Part shown: positions 37,544 to 48,304 of the stretch, one piece after another | Layout of the letters: every line of letters begins with the position of its first letter | How positions within the stretch are numbered: the stretch's first letter is position 1 | Origin: Toxoplasma gondii ME49 | Taxonomy: Eukaryota; Apicomplexa; Conoidasida; Eucoccidiorida; Sarcocystidae | Direction: 5' to 3' | DNA: 64,000 nt | Assembly (NCBI RefSeq): GCF_000006565.2 | Contig: NC_031467.1 | Location: 1,346,989 to 1,410,988 of the forward strand | Program-made: the position numbers and the translations under genes | Notes under the pieces: model-generated | Told to the model about the DNA's origin: nothing | The model's input: the letters and a program-made list of their open reading frames with translations, nothing else | Database searches by the model: none

Positions 37544-39864
37544 CCTTCTCAGAAAGCGCAGAAACAGCAAAGCGAACAACGAAGAAGACAAGGAGATGGC
37601 CGACGGTAAGAAGTTTCGGCAGAAATAGTGCAGTGGGGTCTGATGGCGGTACTCGCTCCACCGGTCGTCTCCTCTACAATGCCGGGGGCCTGTGTCTCGA
37701 AAAAGGAGACAAAAAAACTGAGAAAGAGACGAGACAAAAGAGACAAACGGGACGAAGGAGGCGACAGAGACAAGGGAGAACTGGAGAAGCGTGCAAGGCG
37801 CTGCTACCGCTGCATGGTGAATAAGTCAGCAGCGAGGCAGAGGCGGAAAAAACGAGATGAAGAGAAGAGAAGAAGCAGTTGAGAAAAACACGGGAGACGC
37901 AGGGACGCGGAACGAAGGGTGTTGGTCTTCGGCCCAAGGGTGTTGGTCTTCGGCAAGCTGAAGAGCCCCAGAGGTCCGGGTCCCGATCTTTCCTTCGATG
38001 AGGAGATGGAATACGAAAGGAAAACAAAGGCTGATAAAATGCAAGCAAGGGAGATCTGCCGTCGAGCAAAACGGATTCTTCTGGTCGTGTGAAGAAGCCT
38101 AGGCAGCGACGACTTTGCGACACCTGCCGCGGCGGCAGAGAAATCCAGCGGGAGGCCTTAGTTTGCGAAGAGACAAAGATACCAGGGGGGTCTTAAACCC
38201 AGCAGAATGCGGGGAAAGGAAAAGTTTTGCACGAAAGACAGGGAAAGGAAGGCTCCGCGCGCGAAGGCCCACAAACCACCTACTTTGCGACAGAAAGAGG
38301 GAAAACACGAGGCAGGAGACCAGGAGGGTAGAGAGAGGAAATGCCTCTGAAAGGAAAGGTGTTGAAAAGTCGAGAATCTATAACGGGGAGGGAAGGTGAA
38401 GATTTTTAAAGAAAAAGTGACAAGACAAGGTGGTTTTTCTGCAATCCCACAGTGAAGACCGGGACGCCAACCAGAGAAGGCCCTCCTCTCAGTGTCTCCC
38501 TTTTCTCGCGAGAAGCGCGAGCGTACCGTGGCGCGTCCACAGCCGCGTTTCGGCCTGAAAAAGAGGTGCTCCAAACTCTCTTAAAACATTTTCCATCTGG
38601 TCTTTCCTCTCTTCTTGGCGCATGCATGCTTCTGCGCAGCCCCTCTCTACGTGCTGCGGTCGGTCCTGGGCGTCGTTCAGGCGACACTCCGTTCGTTTCA
38701 CGCCGATAGAGAAATGAGAGAAAGAAACTCGGATCAGCTTCTTCTTTCGTCAGCTTGTTTTCTGGAGTATCCTCCCTTTCCCTGCTGCATAAAATACCTT
38801 TCTGAGGCGCTCTGTTCTGTTGTTTGTCGCTACAGGTTCCGGTAAACATATCGGATGTCCTATGCCTAGCGCGCAGAGGTCCTGCAACCTGTCGCCACCT
38901 TCTCTTCTCCTCCCTGCCACCTTCTTCTTGCTCGGCTCCCGTTCCTGTCACTTGGTTGTTGCCTCTCGTTATTCTGTGGCGTCTGTTTCTCCCGGCTTTT
39001 CGGATCTTCCCCTGCTTCTGCGTGTGTCCGGACGGATTTTTTGGCTGTCTTGTTCGTCGGGGCCTTCTCCTGAGTCCGGATTCTGTTGTTGTTTTTCTCT
39101 AATGAGAACGGCACTTCACTCACAGATGCAGTGTGTGAAGTTTTGTATATAAAGGTGGATCTCTGTCTTTTTTCTCTCCCGGTCACCCTGCATGCGCCGC
39201 CGCAAGGTCGGCACCGGCACACCTCTTCCGTCTAGATGCTGGCCTCGACAGCGACAACAAGGAGAGATAAAAGAGAACGAGACAGTCGAGCGGCATTGTG
39301 TGAGCTGCAGCTTCAAGTTGTAGTTTTCGAATTGGGTGAATCAAAATACGCAGGAAGTCCCTGGCGCGTTTTTCCGCCTTCTGCGTATCCTATGCACGCG
39401 TGGAAGTTTGGAAAAAAACAGGATTCCAGTGACAGCGAGAGGGAGGCGCAGACCCGATAGGGAACCTCTTCTCTGCGGTGCGTACCTCTCTGTCTTCTCT
39501 TCTTGCTGCTTCGCGTCGAACGTCGTTTCGCTGTTCCATAGCTGCAGTCCCGCTGTCGGTCTCGTTTCTCTGTCAATCGCTGTCTTGGATTCTCAGGTCG
39601 CAGATACTCTCACCCTTCCTGCCTCTGTAGGCACGTTGTGACCACATCCAGGGTGTTCTCAGGTGCGGCACTTTGCCTCCGTCTTCCCTCACCCCCCCTC
39701 CCCCTGTTGTCTGGCGGATCCATCTCGGTATCCAATCCGAGAATCCTTGGGAACTCTCTTCTCCCTTTTCCTTCCTCTGTGCAGCATCTTTTCAGAGCTC
39801 TCTCCACTTCTCTTCGTGATTCTTCCCCCGTAAGAATTGTTCAAACCTGATTGAGAGCCGCGCC
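37544..39864. promoter_or_regulatory. Divergent spacer between helicase and TLC-protein genes
   Basis: Holds the promoters and leaders of two divergent genes. It is purine-rich next to the helicase start (37.6-37.9 kb) and pyrimidine-rich next to the TLC gene (38.8-39.8 kb). TGCATGC motifs occur at about 38621 and 39190. Open frames here (for example 38406-38951 minus) have no recognised product. Confidence 0.45.
37915..37954. repeat. Two copies of a 19-bp direct repeat, 21-bp period
   Basis: AAGGGTGTTGGTCTTCGGC occurs at 37915-37933 and again at 37936-37954, separated by two bases. It lies about 370 bases upstream of the helicase start codon, so it could be promoter or leader sequence. Confidence 0.85.
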
Positions 39865-41247
39865 ATGGAGACGGAAGGCGGCGCACCTGTCTCCGTCCCT
39901 CCTGGGGGCGTTGCAGAGCTTGCCTCGCCGTCGGCGGACTCTGGAAGCCTCGCGGCCTCACCCATTTCTGGCCTTTCTTCTGAGCCAATTGCTTCGCTGC
40001 TTCCCCGGATGACCTATGTGGAAATGAAGTCTTGCCCACTCCTGTACGTGTGCTGCATCTCGTCCTTCTTCCTCACCCATGCCCTCCTCGTTTGTCTCCT
40101 TCGTCTCTCGCGCGCAAAGTCCCCGCTCCTCGCAGAGTGTGCGTTTCCGCGCCATGGCGTGAACCGGGTGATTTCCACTCTGCATGCATGCGTGGTGCTC
40201 AACTGGTCGCTGCTGATCCTTCTGGAGGCGCCTTCGTCGAGAGCTGTCTCCGGCACCTCGCACTGTCTCTTCCACTTTGGGCGGCCTGTGACGGACTCTG
40301 AGCGGCCCATGTTGCTCTTCTCCCTGAGCTACTTTCTCTACGATACCTTCTACGAACTCGCGTCCTGGGACCTCTCTTCCGTGCTGCACCACGTGACGAG
40401 TCTCATCGGCCTGCTGAATGTATTGGTGGCGGACCGAGGCGGCACAGACTTGGTCATGGCGCTCCTCGCTGCGGAAGTCAGCACCCCCGCTCTCCATCTG
40501 CGCTATTTCCTAGTCCACTATGCGAAGCGGGCGGAGGCGCTCGCGAAGACTTACGCGGTTGAGTCGCAGGATGCATGCGCAAAAGCAGAGCTCCCAGCTG
40601 TGTATGCGCAGGCGCACCAGGCGAATGCAGCGAAGGAAAAACCAGAAGCGTGCACAGCTGACCGCGCCAGCCGAGGAGCGGACGCCAGTGCGACACAGGA
40701 GACAGAGAAGGAGAAGGAAAAAGCACTCGTGATGCCAAAGGGAGGCGAACGCGAGACCGGAAGCGTCAGTCCGGAGGGCATGACCAGCGAAAACGTGAAA
40801 AGCCAAGCAGAGGGTTCACAAGGGGACAACGGCGTTCTTCTGGTCGATAAAACCTCGCCACAGGCCGTTGCACACGCACTAAGAAAGTACGATTTCCGCG
40901 GGCCGCTTGACGCTGTCGAGAGAGCCTTCTTCTTTATTTTTCTCTGCGGTCGAGGCATCGCCGCGCCCTGTCTAGTATACGCTTGCGTGACGTGCGGAAC
41001 GACGCCGGTGCTCGTTCGTGCAGGCTCTGTCGGCATTCTCGTCGTCAGCTTCTTCTGGATGATTCTCCTCTTCCGCGGGCTCCTCAAACGCCTAAACAGC
41101 AAAACTGCGAAGAGTCGAGTGAGCGGGGGCGCCGCACCGTGGAAACCTGAGTGCAGGAAACGCGAGTACAGGGTACGGCCACCTGGAGAGGGTGGCGAAC
41201 GGCGAGGCGACAGCAGGCAGGACGAAAGCAAGTGCAAAACCGGGTAA
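39865..41247 (+). CDS. TLC-domain multipass membrane protein
   Basis: Likely endomembrane protein of the TRAM/LAG1/CLN8 (TLC) superfamily, whose members handle sphingolipids or phospholipids or modulate membrane composition. Single exon of 460 residues; ATG at 39865 in the context GCGCCATGG. Membrane segments by eye: about 55-78, 95-118, 148-166, 171-192 and 198-216, then 352-378 and 387-412. The core FSLSYFLYDTFYELA followed by LHHVTSLIG near 174-183 is the TLC signature, with the paired His expected in this fold. The ceramide-synthase Lag1 motif is not complete and no homeobox-like domain is present, so a TLCD/TMEM56-type protein is more likely than a ceramide synthase. A hydrophilic insert of about 120 residues (about 225-345, Ala/Glu/Lys-rich) separates the two halves, and the C-terminus is basic. 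The substrate cannot be told from sequence. Confidence 0.75.
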   Translation: METEGGAPVSVPPGGVAELASPSADSGSLAASPISGLSSEPIASLLPRMTYVEMKSCPLLYVCCISSFFLTHALLVCLLRLSRAKSPLLAECAFPRHGVNRVISTLHACVVLNWSLLILLEAPSSRAVSGTSHCLFHFGRPVTDSERPMLLFSLSYFLYDTFYELASWDLSSVLHHVTSLIGLLNVLVADRGGTDLVMALLAAEVSTPALHLRYFLVHYAKRAEALAKTYAVESQDACAKAELPAVYAQAHQANAAKEKPEACTADRASRGADASATQETEKEKEKALVMPKGGERETGSVSPEGMTSENVKSQAEGSQGDNGVLLVDKTSPQAVAHALRKYDFRGPLDAVERAFFFIFLCGRGIAAPCLVYACVTCGTTPVLVRAGSVGILVVSFFWMILLFRGLLKRLNSKTAKSRVSGGAAPWKPECRKREYRVRPPGEGGERRGDSRQDESKCKTG

Positions 41248-42375
41248 AACGCTCTCCTGAACTTTCTTTTCCGTTGCTGCTGTCTCACTGTGGGTGCGCC
41301 GCGACGCGTGCAACGAAAAAACAGCGACTGAATGAGTGTGTAGGGAAGGCCAGAAAGGGCCAGGACGCTCCGTCCCAGTGATATGAGGTTAGACAGTTTT
41401 GTGGGTGCGTGTCGACATGCGGAGGGAATCTCGGTTGCAGCTCTGTGCAGAAGAAAAGGCATCGGCGTATGTAGGCTGGAAGACACGCGTGCAAGCTGCC
41501 GCGCATTTCTGGAAACAAACCTTGTCCCCGCTACATTCGGGAGCATTCCATTCTATTTGATCTGGTGTGTCCACACTGATGCGACTCCAGTCAAAGAAAC
41601 AGAGACACCGTTGTACCGAAACAACACACGGGGGCCGCCTTCGCCTGTCCCTCTGCAGAACAGCACGCCTTGCGGACCCCGTTTTGCCGGTTGAAAAAAG
41701 AGTAGATTTTACTTGCGTATTCGTGGATGAACAGTGGACGCTGGGTCGCATAGGTGAGCAGAGAGAGAGAGGCGAACCTATTTTGTGCATATGCGGTAGT
41801 GTTTGTACACGTCGGTATGTACACAGCACACACAAGCACAGGGCCGATCGGACTGGCGTCTGGGACTTTTGACTGAAACCTGCCTACTTTATTTGGAGCT
41901 GTCTGAGCGACTTCGACGCGTTGCGTTCTGTCCTGGGAGCAACGGCGAGCGATGGCAATTGGACTGCCAAGCGGCTAAGGGAAAGTAACGTGTCGTGTGG
42001 TCGCGTGCGCACAAGCCAAGCCTCAGTTTTCGAGGCTGTTCAGGCTCGTAACCGCGAATATCTCTTGGGTATGACGCCCAGGTGTGTTCTGTTTCTTCTG
42101 CGTGCGCATTTGTGTGTCGGTGCTCTCACGTGGCGGCTTGGCAACTCGAGCAAGGGCTGCATGTAGAGCGAGTGACATTCGTTTCGGTTGCGTTTTGTGT
42201 GCGGCCACCGAAGCTGTCCTGTGAAGGCGAGCGCAGATTCAGTTGTGAGGCTGACGGCACAAGAGAAATCCTGCATCTCACATATACAGTGGGAAATTGA
42301 CGCCTCCGTCTCTAACTGGACTTCTCCTCGTTCGGTAAATCCAATTTCTGCCTTGACACATTACCCACACTCACG
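41248..42375. other. Spacer downstream of the TLC-protein gene
   Basis: Contains only short open frames without resemblance to known families. It should include the TLC gene 3' region and upstream sequence of the putative gene that follows. Confidence 0.35.
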
Positions 42376-44397
42376 ATGGACCGAAAAAAGTCGCCACGCT
42401 GGGTGGACGTGCGCCGCTTCTACTACGGTCGTGAGTGGGAAACGCAGGGCAGCACGGACAGTTCTGTGCTGAAAGAAGAAAGGCAAGAAACAGAGGTGGA
42501 GGAAAAAAAGGGAAAGGCAGATGGAAGAAGAGAGATGCAAGAAGCGGGTTTGATACGCGGAACGGAACGGCGGGTTGTCGCAGCGACGCACTCGATGAGC
42601 CAACCCCTATAGAGGGGGCCACGCAAACAGTGGGCTCACGTCTGATCAGCATTTGAGAATATTTGTTGAAACATACAGGGATGAAATGTCGGAGAGCGAT
42701 ATGTGTCGTTTGTTTTTGTGTGGCGGGGGGTTTTCGTGTGTCCACACAGACTTCCCGTCCTGCACGGTATCTTCAAGCCGTTTGCAGGACATCAAAGTAA
42801 ACAATCTTATGTGAGCGTCTGCATGTCCATCAAACATGCGATCTCCTGGTTTCCTTGAAATCTATTCGGAAGAGAAGGCTTGATAGTGATGCCGTGAGTA
42901 CATAAACTAGTCTCAGCAGTAGCGGTTAAACTATTTGGCAGTCGAGAACTATCCGTACATCCCAGGCGTAAAAAGCTGCTGGGGTGCTGTCGGAATGAAA
43001 CTTTCCACGCCTGCGTTCCAGAGTAAAAGATCCGTCTGTATCACCACTGTCGGCTTCCACGAAGACATGTGTCAGGGACCAGCAGGTCTGTTGCATTATA
43101 TCGCGGGGAAATGGCGGTTTCAGCTGCAAAGCCGCTTGCAAGCCCGCCTCCCGAGACAGCTCACAAATCGCTTTGTGATGTAAAGGTATAAGTGACGGAG
43201 TGTTGCACTGCTCTGAATTCAGAGTTCCATCCCGGTTATATCTGATTACCTCGATTCCGTCCCCGAGCAGGCTGTCAACCGGATGAGACGCTGTAGTCGG
43301 GTTATTAGTAGGAACTTTGTGTGAATGCTGCGTGCCCATGTCGATGTGGTAAAGAGGTTGTTCCAGGGATACATCATTCCATTTCCAATACTGCTACTCA
43401 TCTGCAGCTTTTAGTGCACGCGTTACACCTCACAAAGCCGTCGGAGGCAAGGCACCATGATAGAGTGAGAGTCTTCGCCTCCGCTCACCTTCTGCACGCC
43501 TTTACTGGTAGGTTTGAAGCACTATGCCAAAGTTGTTCCTTGCCAATTTGATCTTTTTTACAAATCCCTCGCCTCCTCCAGAAGATTGACTAGTGTCCTT
43601 CTGCAAAGCTCATGGTGAGTGCTGATCCGGTGCGGCGTTGCCCTGCAGTGCTGCATGCAGTTTGTGTAGGATACCCTCAGCTATCTGCTGAATGGCCCGT
43701 GAACCGGATCGCGCTTCACTCTCCGAAGACGGATTTTCTCGAGCTGTTCATTGATGTGCGGGTGTATGTTTCGTTTTCTCCGTTTCCCCTGCCTTTCTTC
43801 CGGCCGCTTCCGTCTAAATTCCGCTCACGTTTGAAATATTCTCTCTTCCTCTCGGGCTGGTGTGTGGGTCCCGTAACAAAAGAGGGGTATACCGGGTGCC
43901 CCTGTGAGTGGATTTTCCCGGTCTTTTTTCGCAGTCTTTCTCACACGCGCTTGTCTCTTTGTGTTTTTCTTTCCAACCGTACTTTCCGAGTCCAGAATCA
44001 GCAGTTTTTTTTAACCAGAGGCCGGCAGTTCTCGACGAGCGCATCTGAGCGTGGTCACTTGCGTGCAAGGTGTGCAGCTGGCGAAGGTGCCGAAGAGCAA
44101 GTTCCCTATTTCCAGGTACAGCTCGTCGCCGCCGTTCCTTTTGAGTAGCGGTTGCTTCCGTGATCTTTTTCCCCATTTCTCCCCTCACCCAGGGAAGTTA
44201 CTATGTAACTGGGCACCCTCGGTCCTCCCTCTCTCCTTGTCAAACGTAGCAGCTGACGCAACATCTGCTGCGCGGTGTTTGCAGGGCCCTAAGGTACTCT
44301 TGAAGAGGAGCGACAGTCGCCGCACGACTTGCTTGCGCAGGAGAGAAGGAGAAAGAAGAGACGGAGGGCAGACAGCAAGTATCATACGGGTATGAGT
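42376..44397 (+). CDS. Putative multi-exon gene, function unknown
   Basis: I do not recognise this product, and the model is tentative. Signals seen: an ATG at 42376 opening MDRKKSPRWVDVRRFYYGR and running into a strong donor at 42431 (C|GTGAGT); an exon-like stretch ending in VFASAHLLHAFTG at about 43508 before GTAGGT; then about 43649-43763, with a CTGCAG acceptor side, encoding VGYPQLSAEWPVNRIALHSP and then TDFLELFIDVR before GTGTAT; then about 43994-44115 encoding FFLTRGRQFSTSASERG and ending PYFQ before GTACAG; then 44285-44397 encoding GPKVLLKRSDSRRTT to a TGA. An alternative frame at 44293-44562 runs through FPVLERFVPEHERR to another stop. The Arg/Ser-rich content could suit a mitochondrial or RNA-associated protein, but that is a guess. 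It sits about 400 bases upstream of the OST3/OST6 start, on the same strand. Confidence 0.3.
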
Positions 44398-44806
44398 CCG
44401 TCACAGGAAAAAAACTGGCCCCCCCTGTTCCCAGTCCTGGAACGGTTCGTTCCAGAGCATGAAAGGCGCCTCTCGCTACGCGTGTTCGCGGCTGCGGAGA
44501 GGCTCCGAGGGTTGGAGTCCGACAGGAAGCGACAGAAGAGAGAAAGGAGGCGCGACATTTGAACGGCGGCCGTTTGCGTGCTTAGAAACCTGTGGAAAAA
44601 GACTTCGGCGAAACCACGATTCGAAAAAGAGAAGATTTCCGTCCAGGACGTGCAGCGCATCAGCGGTGATTCTCAACAGGTCGTCGGGATTTATCGGTTC
44701 CTTTTCCGGGAACACATCAGTTTCCATGGCAGAATCACCTCTCCACTCGAGTACTCACCTTGGCAGGTACCGTCATACGACGTCTTTCTTCTCCCGCGTC
44801 CGTCCA

Positions 44807-47800
44807 ATGGATCATTCGTCTGCTTCGCCTTGCCGCGTGCTGGCGTCCTCTTTGCTCCTCTTGACTTCTCGCCTCACCTCCGAGTGGACTGGTTCTCTCT
44901 GCTGCTGCCGGTTGCTGTCTTGCGGCTCCCTCGCGAGTCGGTCCTTTGCCTTCTTGTGCCTCGTTCTCTACCTCGCTGACCTTTTTCTGGGCGTCCCCGC
45001 CGCGGCGCCTCACGTCTACCCCGGGATCGCCGCATCGTCCGCTCCCGACGCCCCTGTCTCGAGTTCTTCGGCGTCTCTTCAGAGGCTTGAAGAGCTGCTT
45101 CTGCGCGCCCAGGCTTCGCCGTCCTTTCTCGTCTCTCTCGACGAGGAGGCGTACAACGCCTTGCTCCTCTCGTCCCTCCCCACTGTCTCTGCCGACGGCG
45201 GCTGGCGACGCCGACGGGCGGTTCGCGCCGCCGCGCTCTTCAGGCGTCAAATACCCCACCGCCCCTACCACGTCTTTGTGCTCTACTCTTTGGTTGGGGA
45301 CTCCGAACGCCACGCTCGATGCAACGAGTGCAGAGATGCCCTCGACGCCTTCACGAGAGTCTCTGAGGCATACTGGTCTGCAGGTACGCGCGCAGATTCA
45401 GTGAGAAGAACTAAGCGTCCCGATAAAACATTCTTGCCCTAACAGTGACAGCGCCTTCAACATAATGTGTCCACAAAATCTCCATACTGAATTTGTAATC
45501 AGACTGCCTACCGCAAACTCTGAGTCAAGAGTATCCCGACGTTATGTTTGTCAGTGGTCAATAAACACTCTTTCACCAACGACTGCGTCTCTACGCCCTC
45601 TGGAGCGTCAGCATATCCACGAGTCGAACTGCACGTCTGGACGGCGACCGATCGAGGCATGCATGAGGGGTTTGGAAACCGTGGGGCTTGTTCCTTGGAG
45701 AAGCCAACGAGAAGACCACTCAGCAAGACTCAAAGCGGTAGACGTGATGTGCGGAACTGCGTTGTTGAGGCCAACGGAGGACATCATGTCGAGTGCACTT
45801 GCCGTGTATGCACACTCAAAGAGATCTGCCTGTGTGCATGCACATACAAATATGCATGTCGAACGAGAGGTCTGTTTTCGTAGGGACTTTGACTTGCCTG
45901 TCTCTAGACAAAAATGTATACAGAGAGATGTAAGCATGCACATGTGCACATTTGTTTGTGTTCCACCTTCCTTGCCGGGTCTTTGCGTAGGCGCACCGGT
46001 GGCCACGCAGTCACAGAAAAAAAGCGCGAATTCTGCGTTTCCGCCTCCCTCGGTCGCACCAGTGGTCTTCGCCGTGGTTGACGTAGCGCGTTTGAACCAG
46101 ACACCTGCGCTGCATGCCCTGCCATCCCTTCCGGCTGTGGCGCACATTCCGCCTTCTCTGTTGCCTGGAGAGGAGGTGACGGAAGATGAAGAAGAGGAAG
46201 ACGACTTCAACCCAGAGGACCAGTGGGCGAAGATGACTGCCAACGCCCCCCTCCCTTTTCCACGAGATGAAGTCCTGGTGCTGCAGAGAGCCATCAACGA
46301 CGCCGGGGTGAAAAAGAATATGCTCGAGTGGGTCAATATGAAGGCGAAAAGGTAGGTTTCCCGCAGAACGTGTTTTCCATATGCATGGGTGCATGCGCTC
46401 ACTGGATCTTTATTCTTTTGAACGGAAAGGCAGCGCCAGCCGAGCTCTTGCGAAACGTGTCTGACGTCCTGTCGGAAGCGGAGAGGTGGCGAAACCACCA
46501 ATTCTCAGCTTTTCCGTCTCTTTTCTCGAGGCTCTTTAAAAGCGTAGGCGGGCTAGACACCTGTTTCACATCATAACTGGGGATTCCTAGGAGTCTATAA
46601 ACTGCCTAAATTTTAGGAACATGTACTACGAGTTGGACCACTGATTTAGATCTTGAAGGTCTCCTCGTTTCTGGATGAAAAGTGGTAGTGTGCCGGTATC
46701 GTCTCGACGCGACTGGATTGAGAAAGACGAGCTGAGGAATCTGTGGCGCCGCCAAGCAGAGCAGCCAGCGTGGCAACTCCCCTGCGGTGTCTTGCCACGG
46801 TGTGCTCTTGCGCGGTGAAACAATCTTTTAGCAAACGAAACTCGACTCGTGTGTCGTGTACCTCTGAAGCTTGCAGCTTTCCATGTGTTCTCCTTTAGTG
46901 CGGTTACAGAATCTGTGGCGACGTACACCTGTCTCACACAGGGAAAGCAGGGACAAGCCACACAGTTCGCGAGGGTTCACACCTTACGGTGCACAGACGG
47001 CGACGCCTTGTGCATGCGGTTGTTTTGTCGAAATACTCTGTTTTCGTGTCAGCTGCGACAGCCATGCGCGATTCTCTTCTCCTTCACACGTGAAAGATAC
47101 AAGAGACGCGCTTGATCGCATATCTGTGTGTTCCACGGTGTTTTTGAACGATCGGCGCTGTTCTCAATCCAGTATTGTTCGCATGTATCTTGTAAGCATC
47201 TATAATCGGGCCACGTAAGCCGAGAAAGTTATGTGGTTCCTTGGTTCTCTTCAGACAAGTAACTGTTCCGCAACCTTCATCTCGAACGGCACACCCGCTG
47301 ACGCTGAAGAATCTGGATTTTCCAGTATGTGCCAGAGGTGACAAAAACATGCAAGCCATGTTTCTCTCCTTGTATTTCTCAGGAATGTGACAATCCCGAC
47401 GACGGTTTGGATGGACGCGAAGTTTCTGTGCCTGATTCTTGCGTTTCTATGTTCTCTTCTGTTCCTCGGCCGGCGGCTTCTTCAGTTGTTGCCGCAGTAC
47501 CCCTGGCTGTTGTCCGGTGGCGCGTGCTTCGTCTACTGGCTAAGTACGAGTGGCCTGGTTTTCTCCGTTCACAATCGCGTCCCGCTGTTTGCAGTCCACC
47601 CAGAGACGCAGCAGAAGATTTTTGTTACTCCCAATTCTCGGGGTCAGTACTTCCTCGAGGGCTTCGTTATGAGTGCATGCGTGACTGCCTGCGGGCTTGC
47701 TGCTGCTTTTCTTGTCTTTTTGCCTTCTTCGTTTTTCCCGACTCGCCAAGAGCTAGCCGGTGAGGCTGGGACGCCGGACTGCGAGACGGGAAAGAAGGGG

Positions 47801-48304
47801 AGCGTGCAAGCGCTGGCGCGCCCCCCCCGTCTTTGTCCTATAGATGAAGAGGACAGTGGAAACAGATCCACGAGTTTTGACGTGGAATTGGAAGCTGGTG
47901 AAAGCCATGGCAGAGGTGACGTGTCCAGTGGCACGCTCAGGGAGGCTAGCTGTTCGGGAGAGCAAAACAGCAGCGGTGTGTGTGGAGCAAGGAAAAGCAA
48001 AGACACAAGGAACGGAGGAAAGGCGGTTTCTGATGGAGAACGACATGGAACAGATGAAGCAATTCTGCACTGGATAGATGCAGAACACAGCCTAAATCGC
48101 GACCAGGGGGAAGGCTTGAACTTGTGGGCGACCCGCGTTTGCATGCTCATATGTCTGCTCATGACAGCCTTTGCATTTGTTGCGTCTGCAAGTCTTGTGT
48201 TCCAGGTGTACCGGCAAAAAGCCCCGTGGTACACAGTCCCGTTCTTTCCTCCACCAGAATACAAGCGCGGCCCCATGAGAGCGGATCGAGGCAACGAACT
48301 GTGA
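44807..48304 (+). CDS. OST3/OST6 subunit of oligosaccharyltransferase (3 exons)
   Basis: Thioredoxin-fold membrane subunit of the ER complex that transfers glycans to Asn. Exons: 44807-45383, 45991-46351 and 47383-48304, phases consistent, 619 residues. An in-frame ATG at 44726 would add 27 residues; 44807 places a signal sequence (LCLVLYLADLFLGVPAAAP, about 50-68) nearer the N-terminus. The lumenal domain has PYHVFVLYSLVGD near 153 and a CNEC redox pair at about 172-175, matching the CxxC of TUSC3/MAGT1/Ost3. Exon 2 continues the fold (PVVFAVVDVARLNQTPALH) and adds an acidic loop. Exon 3 encodes the membrane part: helices at about 325-345, 352-370 and 405-428, and a fourth at about 575-597 (VCMLICLLMTAFAFVASAS). 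A hydrophilic insert of about 130 residues lies between the third and fourth helices and is longer than usual. Confidence 0.85.

Noticed and set aside
37006..37824. 272-codon plus-strand frame
   Set aside because: Antisense to helicase exon 1 and its leader; Lys/Arg/Glu-rich low complexity.
40551..41546. 331-codon minus-strand frame
   Set aside because: Antisense to the TLC-protein gene; the plus frame has the membrane pattern and the His-His core.
42926..43339. 137-codon minus-strand frame
   Set aside because: Uninterrupted but unlike any known family; conflicts with plus-strand splice signals. Kept as an alternative only.
45608..46501. 297-codon minus-strand frame
   Set aside because: Antisense to OST3/OST6 exon 2 and its flanking introns.
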